Part shown: positions 56,665 to 64,000 of the stretch, in pieces
How the letters are laid out: the number at the start of each line of letters is the position of its first letter
How positions within the stretch are numbered: position 1 is the stretch's first letter
Assembly: GCA_039033415.1 (NCBI GenBank)
Contig: JBCCCR010000033.1
Coordinates: 1 to 64,000 of the forward strand
Source: Pseudomonadota bacterium
GTDB taxonomy: Bacteria > Pseudomonadota > Gammaproteobacteria > Xanthomonadales > SZUA-38
Direction: 5' to 3'
Length of the DNA: 64,000 nt
Program-made: the position numbers and the translations under genes
Notes under the pieces: generated by a model
What the model saw: only the letters and a program-made list of their open reading frames with translations
Databases searched by the model: none
What the model was told of the DNA's origin: nothing

Positions 56665-57980
56665 GCCTCGTCGATTCGTTACTGAGCACGGCACCGGAGA
56701 CGTCCGCGGGCTGGTGGCAGCAATCTCGCGACGCCCATCGGGCCATCGTCGATCAACACGGGCTGCCCGATCGTCGCCAGGAGAACTGGAAGTACACGGC
56801 GCTGCGATCGCTCGAAGGTCATCAGTTTCAGCCGGTGGAGCCTGGACTGCTGCAGCCTGAGGATCTGGCGCAGCTGCTCGAAACCCATCGGGTACCGCCG
56901 CTAGCAGGTAGTCGGATGACGTTCGTGAACGGCCACTTCGCGGCATCGCTATCGCATGTCGATGAAGTGGTCGGGTTAAGGGTTAGCGCGCTGAGTCTGC
57001 TTGGCGAGGCCGTGCCGAGCACCGCGTCGGCGGCCCTTGGGGCTGAGTATTCTCGGCCAGACGAGGGTTTCGCTGCGCTGAATACGCTGCTCGCCTCGGA
57101 CGGCGTGCTGCTGGAGCTGGCTGGGGGCGATGAGCCCGAGAGCCAGCAGGAAGCCGATGCGCCGGTGGTTGAACTGCTTTTTGTGGACGTGCCGGGCGCC
57201 GCTCCCGCAGCGCCAACCGTCAGGAACGTAATCAAGATTGGTGCCGGTGCATCGCTTGCGCTGGTTGAGCGTTATGTCAGCGCGGGTGATGGCGTGGCGC
57301 TCATCAATAGCCTCAGTCAGGTTGAGCTGGGCGCCAACAGCCGTCTGAGCCACGTGAGGCTTCCGCTGCTGGGTGAGGCGCGGTCGCTCATCTCTCGGCT
57401 GGACGTGCGTCTGGGTGAAGCCAGCGACTACCGATGCTACGGCCTCGACCTCAGTGGCACACTGGTTCGGCACGATCTCAATGTGGCGCTGGTCGGGGAG
57501 GGCGCCCAGGCGTCGCTCAACGGTGTTTATGCGCCGCGAGGTCAAACGCATATCGACAATCACGTGGCGGTAGATCACCGGGTTCGTGATGCGATCAGTA
57601 GCCAGACGTTCAAGGGCGTCTTGAGCGATCGCAGCCGAGGGGTTTTTAACGGCAAGGTGGCTGTCCAGGAAGGCGCCGACGGAACCGATGCCAGTCAATC
57701 CAACGCCAATCTGCTGCTCTCAGCGGATGCTGAGATCGACACCAAACCCGAGCTGGAAATCTACGCGGACGATGTGAAATGTGCACACGGCACCACGGTC
57801 GGTGCGCTGTCAGGTGATCAGCTTTTTTATCTCACCGCGCGCGGCATTCCGGAATCGGAGGCCCGCCGCATGCTGACCATCGGGTTTTGTCGAGAGGTGC
57901 TGGAAGGAATCCCGGTTGAAACCATCCGGGATCACGCCATATCGTTGCTCACAGATCATTTGCAGGACATCGACGCATGA
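56661..57980 (+). CDS. sufD: Fe-S cluster assembly protein SufD
   Basis: 439 residues, paralogue of SufB and partner in SufBC2D. N-terminal GLPDRRQENWKYTALRSLEG; the beta-helix core includes LSGTLVRHDLNVALVGEGA and SSQTFKGVLSDRSRGVFNG; ADDVKCAHGTTVGALSGDQL carries the His corresponding to the functional histidine of E. coli SufD; the C-terminus has ARGIPESEARRMLTIGF. GTG 56661 overlaps sufC by 4 bp. Confidence 0.96.
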   Translation: MSLVDSLLSTAPETSAGWWQQSRDAHRAIVDQHGLPDRRQENWKYTALRSLEGHQFQPVEPGLLQPEDLAQLLETHRVPPLAGSRMTFVNGHFAASLSHVDEVVGLRVSALSLLGEAVPSTASAALGAEYSRPDEGFAALNTLLASDGVLLELAGGDEPESQQEADAPVVELLFVDVPGAAPAAPTVRNVIKIGAGASLALVERYVSAGDGVALINSLSQVELGANSRLSHVRLPLLGEARSLISRLDVRLGEASDYRCYGLDLSGTLVRHDLNVALVGEGAQASLNGVYAPRGQTHIDNHVAVDHRVRDAISSQTFKGVLSDRSRGVFNGKVAVQEGADGTDASQSNANLLLSADAEIDTKPELEIYADDVKCAHGTTVGALSGDQLFYLTARGIPESEARRMLTIGFCREVLEGIPVETIRDHAISLLTDHLQDIDA

Positions 57981-59227
57981 GTGCAGTTATTGCCGCAGAC
58001 AACCATTCGCCGCTGAACGTGGAGGAAGTTCGCAAAGACTTCCCCATACTCTCTCGAGAAATACATGGTAAGCCGCTGATTTATTTCGATAATGCGGCTT
58101 CAGCACAGCGGCCGTCGGCGATGATCGACGCCACTCAGGATTTCTACAGCCGGCACAACGCCAACATTCACCGGGGCGTGCACACGCTGGCCGAAGAGGC
58201 CACCGCGCTCTACGAACAGGCGCGCGAGACCCTGGCCCGCTTCATCAATGCTCCCAGCGACCGCAACGTGGTGTTTGTGCGAGGCGTGACCGAAGGCGTC
58301 AACCTGGTGAGCCAGGCGTTCGTGCGGCCGAGGCTCAAACCCGGCGACCAGATCCTGGTGAGTCACCTGGAACACCACTCCAACATCGTTCCCTGGCAGC
58401 TGCTGGCGAAGCAGACTGGCGTTGAGCTCAAGGTGATTCCCATGACCCACGCTGGCGAGCTCGACATGGACGCCTTCCACGCCATGCTGAGCGAGCGAGT
58501 CAAGCTGCTCGGCGTTGTCCATGTGTCCAACGCCCTTGGGACGATCAACCCGGTGGCCGACATGGTCAAGGCGGCACGCGAGTTCGATATCCCGGTGCTG
58601 GTCGATGGCGCCCAGGCGACGCCGCACATGGCGGTTGACGTCCAGGCACTCGACTGCGACTTTTATTGTGTCTCTGGCCACAAAATGTACGGCCCGACCG
58701 GCGCCGGCATTCTGTACGGCAAGAGCCGCTGGCTCGAGCAGATGGAGCCTTACCACGGCGGCGGCGAGATGATTAAGCACGTCACGTTCGAGGAGAGCGT
58801 GTTTAACGAACCGCCCGCCAAATTTGAGGCCGGCACGCCCAACATTGCAGGCGGCATCGGTCTGGGTGCGTCCGCTCAATACCTGCTGGACGTGGGGCTG
58901 GATCGGATTCGCGACTACGAGGCCGGACTGCTGGCCTACGCCACCGAGGCGGTGCAGCAGGTGGAAGGCTTACGGATTATCGGGACCGCCCGCGACAAGG
59001 CGAGCGTGATTTCGTTTACGCTCGAAGGCATTCACCCGCACGATCTCGGCACGATCCTCGATCACTCGGGGGTGGCAATCCGCACCGGCCATCACTGCGC
59101 GATGCCGATCATGCAGTTTTTTGAGGTGCCCGCCACTTCCCGCATGTCGCTGGCCGTGTACAACACGCGTGACGAGGTGGATACGTTTGTTGCGGCGCTG
59201 AACAAAGCGAGAGATATTTTGTCCTGA
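57977..59227 (+). CDS. sufS: Cysteine desulfurase SufS
   Basis: 416 residues, PLP enzyme (group II desulfurase) that provides sulfur as a persulfide. IYFDNAASAQRPSAMIDATQ, the PLP lysine in VSGHKMYGPTGAGILYG, and the catalytic cysteine in RTGHHCAMPIMQFFEVP. These enzymes need SufE or SufU to accept the persulfide. No sufE lies here, and the adjacent SufU-like protein lacks its zinc site (59232-59675). Overlaps sufD by 4 bp. Confidence 0.97.
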   Translation: MSAVIAADNHSPLNVEEVRKDFPILSREIHGKPLIYFDNAASAQRPSAMIDATQDFYSRHNANIHRGVHTLAEEATALYEQARETLARFINAPSDRNVVFVRGVTEGVNLVSQAFVRPRLKPGDQILVSHLEHHSNIVPWQLLAKQTGVELKVIPMTHAGELDMDAFHAMLSERVKLLGVVHVSNALGTINPVADMVKAAREFDIPVLVDGAQATPHMAVDVQALDCDFYCVSGHKMYGPTGAGILYGKSRWLEQMEPYHGGGEMIKHVTFEESVFNEPPAKFEAGTPNIAGGIGLGASAQYLLDVGLDRIRDYEAGLLAYATEAVQQVEGLRIIGTARDKASVISFTLEGIHPHDLGTILDHSGVAIRTGHHCAMPIMQFFEVPATSRMSLAVYNTRDEVDTFVAALNKARDILS

Positions 59228-59231
59228 CGTT

Positions 59232-59675
59232 ATGTCGCTCCAGGATCTCTACCGCACGGCGGTCATTGAGCACAACAAGAACCCGCGCAATTTCCTTGAG
59301 CTCGACGACCCCAGTCACCAGTCGCGGGGTTTGAACGCCCTGTGTGGAGACGACATCCGTGTCTACCTCTTGGTGGACGACGGGCGAATCCGACACGCGA
59401 GTTTTCTCGGTCAGGCCAGCGCGATCACCATGGCTTCCGCCTCCATGATGACGGTGCGGATCGAACGGCTCACGGTCAGCGAGGCGCTGCAAACCTGCGA
59501 CCAGCTTGACCGATTACTTCAGGGTGAGCCTGACGGGGATCTGCGGGAGCAGCTCGGGGATCTCTGCGCGCTGGAAGGCGTGCGTCAGTATCCTTCGCGG
59601 ATCAAGGCGGCGCGATTGCCGTGGCAGGCCATGAAGGCTGCGTTGAACGAGCAGGCGATTGCCAGCACGGAGTAG
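59232..59675 (+). CDS. sufU: SufU-like sulfur acceptor lacking two zinc-ligand cysteines
   Basis: 147 residues. The whole SufU pattern is present (LYRTAVIEHNKNPRNFLEL, ITMASASMMT, CALEGVRQYPSRIK), but of the zinc site only Cys and Asp in NALCGDDIRVY remain. The family GxGCxI position reads GQASAIT (Ser) and RIKCAxL reads RIKAARLPW (Ala). In B. subtilis SufU the first Cys takes the persulfide from SufS and all three cysteines plus Asp hold zinc. This one could accept sulfur on its one aligned Cys, in the manner of SufE, but should not bind zinc normally. It starts 4 bp after sufS. No frameshift or stop, so not an obvious pseudogene. Confidence 0.88.
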   Translation: MSLQDLYRTAVIEHNKNPRNFLELDDPSHQSRGLNALCGDDIRVYLLVDDGRIRHASFLGQASAITMASASMMTVRIERLTVSEALQTCDQLDRLLQGEPDGDLREQLGDLCALEGVRQYPSRIKAARLPWQAMKAALNEQAIASTE

Positions 59676-59782
59676 GGGCACTCGACTTTGCCGCGCCGGA
59701 ACGCTGGAGTCCGCTTTCCCAAATAAGGTAATCTCCTCGCACGGTCCGGCCGGGCCGCTTTCTATAAGCTGGGGATCAAGGT

Positions 59783-61147
59783 TTGCGCACCTACGTGTTA
59801 TGGATTGGACCGCTGCTGGCCATTGCGGTCGGCCTCGGGGTCTCTACGGCCCTCGGCACAAGCGCCGGTTTGACGGCGGCGATCACCACGCTCTGCGCAA
59901 CCTGGTGGATCTTCGAGCCGATTCCCATTCCCGCGACGTCGCTGCTGCCGCTCGCGCTGTTTCCGCTGCTGGGCATCCTGCCTGCAAAAGAAATTGCCGA
60001 CTCCTACGGTAACGCGCTGATCCTGCTGCTGATGGGCGGCTTCATGCTGTCGACCGCGATGGAGCGCAGCGGTGCGCACCGGCGGCTGGCGCTGGGAATG
60101 GTCAACCTCTTCGGCGGCAGCGGCGGCAAGTCGCTGGTCTTTGGGTTTATGGCGGCGTCCGCCTTTCTCAGCATGTGGATTTCCAACACGGCCACGGTCC
60201 TCATGCTGCTGCCTATCGTGCTGGCGGTGACGGAGCGGCTGGATGATAAGCGGCTGAAGCTCGCGCTCATTTTGGGTATTGCGTATGCCGGCAGCGTTGG
60301 CGGTATCGGCACGCCCATCGGCACACCCCCTAACCTGATCATGCTGCGGGTTTACAGCGAGACCACCGGTGTGGAGCCGACGTTCACGCAGTGGATGCGC
60401 TGGGCGCTGCCGGTAGTGGTCATCATGGTGCCGATTATCGGTCTTTGGCTGACGCGAGGTATGAAGAAAGGTGAGCCCATCGACCTCCCGGAGTCCGGTC
60501 AATGGCGCCCGGAAGAGGTTCGAACGCTGGCGGTGTTCGGGCTTACGGCGCTGGCGTGGATGACCCGTCGGGAGCCCTTCGGCGGCTGGTCGGCCTGGCT
60601 GGATCTCCCAACGGCCAACGACGCAAGCGTGGCGATGCTGGCGGTGGTGCTGATGTTTCTGGTGCCCAACGGGCGCGGTGAGCAGCTCCTGACCTGGGAG
60701 CGCGCCAGCAGTATTCCCTGGGGGATTTTGATTCTCTTTGGAGGCGGCATTGCAATCGCCAAAGCGTTCGCTGCGACCGGCATCTCAGCGGCGCTGGGGG
60801 AACAGCTGGCTCAGCTTCAGACGCTGCCGATGATTGTCATCCTCGCGCTGCTGTGTCTGACGGTCACCTTTCTGACGGAGATCACCAGCAACACCGCGAC
60901 TACCGCGCTGCTGATGCCCATTATGGCGGCGGCGGCCGTGGCCGCGGGGATCGATCCTAAGCTGCTGATGGTACCGGCAGCGATGACCGCCAGCTGCGCT
61001 TTTATGCTGCCGGTGGCCACCGGACCGAACGCGGTGGTGTTTTCCAGTCAGAAGGTGACGATCCGAGAGATGGCGCGGGAAGGACTGGTTCTGAACTTTA
61101 TTGGGGTAACCGTCGTGACCTGCGTCAGCTACCTGTTGTTCTCCTGA
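59783..61147 (+). CDS. SLC13/DASS-family anion:sodium symporter
   Basis: 454 residues, about eleven membrane segments. DASS features: IPATSLLPLALFPLLGILP near residue 50, FLSMWISNTATVLMLLPI (first S-N-T substrate motif), GSVGGIGTPIGTPPNLIML and the second EITSNTATTALLMPIMAA motif. The two S-N-T motifs in inverted halves bind the carboxylates and sodium. Likely substrates are C4 dicarboxylates or related anions; specificity cannot be told. TTG 59783; an independent gene 107 bp after sufU. Confidence 0.92.
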   Translation: MRTYVLWIGPLLAIAVGLGVSTALGTSAGLTAAITTLCATWWIFEPIPIPATSLLPLALFPLLGILPAKEIADSYGNALILLLMGGFMLSTAMERSGAHRRLALGMVNLFGGSGGKSLVFGFMAASAFLSMWISNTATVLMLLPIVLAVTERLDDKRLKLALILGIAYAGSVGGIGTPIGTPPNLIMLRVYSETTGVEPTFTQWMRWALPVVVIMVPIIGLWLTRGMKKGEPIDLPESGQWRPEEVRTLAVFGLTALAWMTRREPFGGWSAWLDLPTANDASVAMLAVVLMFLVPNGRGEQLLTWERASSIPWGILILFGGGIAIAKAFAATGISAALGEQLAQLQTLPMIVILALLCLTVTFLTEITSNTATTALLMPIMAAAAVAAGIDPKLLMVPAAMTASCAFMLPVATGPNAVVFSSQKVTIREMAREGLVLNFIGVTVVTCVSYLLFS

Positions 61148-61181
61148 GTTTCCCGACCGAGGTCCGGGGCTCTTATGGTAA

Positions 61182-63254
<2,073 letters not shown>

Positions 63255-63327
63255 TGCCTGGCATTTGAGGGGGCGAGCTTAGCGCTCGTTGGCGTGGTCG
63301 AAAGAGTTCGCGACTACTGGCGGTCAG

Positions 63328-63355
63328 TTGCGCTGCGGCGCGAGCTTGCTATGCT
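63328..63355 (+). promoter_or_regulatory. Possible promoter of the DUF4870 gene
   Basis: TTGCGC (63328-63333) and TATGCT (63350-63355) are 16 bp apart, about 60 bp before the start at 63416, in the 161-bp gap after fadH. Confidence 0.4.
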
Positions 63356-63415
63356 TTTCGGGGACGATGATAGTCCCCATCAGCCCTTAAACACCGACGA
63401 CTAAGGAACCCTTTC

Positions 63416-63811
63416 ATGACGGATCATGAGTCCAGCTCAGGCACCTCTTTAGATTCTTCTTCACCCGACGCGCTCGAGCGCCAGGCCAACCAGTGGGGGA
63501 TGTTTATCCACTTCGGCATTCTGGCCGGCTTTGTTGTTCCGTTTGCTGGCCTGGTTGTGCCGATCGTCTTGTGGCAAATGAAAAAGGACGAACTGCCGCG
63601 CGTTGATGCCCACGGCAAGGTGGTGGTGAACTGGATGCTCAGCAGCCTGATTTACGGCCTGGTCTGCGGGGTGCTGACGCTGATTCTGATTGGCGCGCTC
63701 GGCTTCCTCGCGCTGGGAATCGCCACCGTGATCTTTGCCATCGTCGGGGGAATCAAAGCCAACGACGGGGAGATCTGGGAATACCCGGCCTCTATTCGTT
63801 TCCTGAAGTAA
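63416..63811 (+). CDS. DUF4870 (Tic20-like) membrane protein
   Basis: 131 residues. A polar Ser-rich N-terminus (1-25), then three to four membrane helices: HFGILAGFVVPFAGLVVPIV, MLSSLIYGLVCGVLTLILIG, and LGFLALGIATVIFAIVGGI, with the family block WQMKKDELPRVDAHGKVVVN between the first two. The ending EIWEYPASIRFLK is typical. Small inner-membrane protein of unknown role. AAGGAA precedes ATG 63416. Confidence 0.9.
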   Translation: MTDHESSSGTSLDSSSPDALERQANQWGMFIHFGILAGFVVPFAGLVVPIVLWQMKKDELPRVDAHGKVVVNWMLSSLIYGLVCGVLTLILIGALGFLALGIATVIFAIVGGIKANDGEIWEYPASIRFLK

Positions 63812-63836
63812 CGGTCATCCCGCGCGGGCGGGGTCC

Positions 63837-64000
63837 TCAGGCGGCGAACTGCAGGCTCGCCAGGTGAGCGTATAGCTCGGACTCGCGGGTGAGCGAATCG
63901 TGTGTTCCCTGTGCCACAATCTTGCCGTTATCCATCACGAGAATTCGGTCAGCCTGGCGCACGGTAGCCAGGCGGTGCGCGATGATCAGGGTGGTTCGTC
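63837..64000 (-). CDS. ABC transporter ATP-binding protein, C-terminal end (partial)
   Basis: Only the last 54 codons lie in the window; the gene runs past 64000. The translation includes [20 protein letters not shown] with the H-loop histidine, then [16 protein letters not shown] and a stop at 63837-63839. This is the end of the nucleotide-binding domain of a type I exporter (half-transporter with fused membrane domain is likely from the ending). It converges with the DUF4870 gene. Confidence 0.9.
   Translation of the reverse strand, partial: RTTLIIAHRLATVRQADRILVMDNGKIVAQGTHDSLTRESELYAHLASLQFAA

Noticed and set aside
59742-59757. GC-rich palindrome CGGTCCGGCCGGGCCG after sufU
   Set aside because: Self-complementary with almost no loop and only a short pyrimidine run behind it; not convincing as a terminator.
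63274-63288. CGAGC-5 nt-GCTCG hairpin after fadH
   Set aside because: Only five base pairs and no T-run; too weak to call a terminator.

Overview
The window is a GC-rich, gene-dense stretch of a gammaproteobacterial chromosome. Two arrangements point to a relative of the Xanthomonadales/Lysobacterales: a TrpR-type regulator heading hisG-D-C-B-H-A-F-IE, and rpoN-hpf-ptsN-hprK-rapZ-EIIA-ptsH-ptsI-mgtE. The lineage is an inference from gene content; no 16S gene is present. Nearly everything is conserved housekeeping DNA. Accessory DNA is limited to the left edge (1-1818) and one small insertion (34350-34891).

Left to right: a complete IS3-family element (1-1312) and about 500 bp of gene-free, less GC-rich DNA abut the 3' end of tRNA-Pro(CGG), which suggests the edge of an island. 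Next come a gamma-glutamyltransferase-like gene with an N-formylglutamate amidohydrolase-like gene, then the full histidine operon (4524-11837) behind a palindromic operator. 11859-18877 holds a DsbA-fold isomerase, a PPK2 kinase, an FmdB zinc ribbon, a POT peptide transporter, a FimX-type degenerate GGDEF/EAL protein and epmB. efp-epmA lies divergent to epmB, so the whole EF-P lysylation set is together. This block runs on into an SAH/MTA deaminase, ubiG, a MupP/Gph phosphatase, rmuC, a phytoene-synthase-like gene and an AAA ATPase. An M23 peptidase and tsaB follow.

28577-40799 is one long minus-strand block: kdsD-kdsC-lptC-lptA-lptB (LPS synthesis and export), rpoN-hpf-ptsN, then hprK-rapZ-EIIA(Man)-ptsH-ptsI-mgtE. 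No sugar permease is present, so the phosphotransferase chain looks regulatory. A 542-bp transposase-less element with inverted-repeat ends and a TA duplication sits exactly in the ptsN stop codon, between ptsN and hprK. Then follow yrbG, ibaG-murA, purM-purN-DUF3108, DUF2066-CDP-alcohol phosphatidyltransferase-AI-2E transporter-hda, a SixA-like lipoprotein, and murU-amgK (muramate recycling, to which the MupP-like phosphatase at 22748 also belongs).

52062-64000 carries glutathione-dependent formaldehyde dehydrogenase, a LolA-like secreted protein, the suf operon (Rrf2 regulator-sufB-C-D-S-U) behind a promoter overlapped by an IscR-like operator, an SLC13 symporter, fadH, a DUF4870 protein and the end of an ABC exporter. 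The SufU-like protein lacks two of the three zinc-ligand cysteines of its family.

The most novel material I see is the 542-bp element, with two 41-nt stem-loops whose stems differ by compensatory changes, and the zinc-site-less SufU. I see no CRISPR array, prophage or recognisable defence island.
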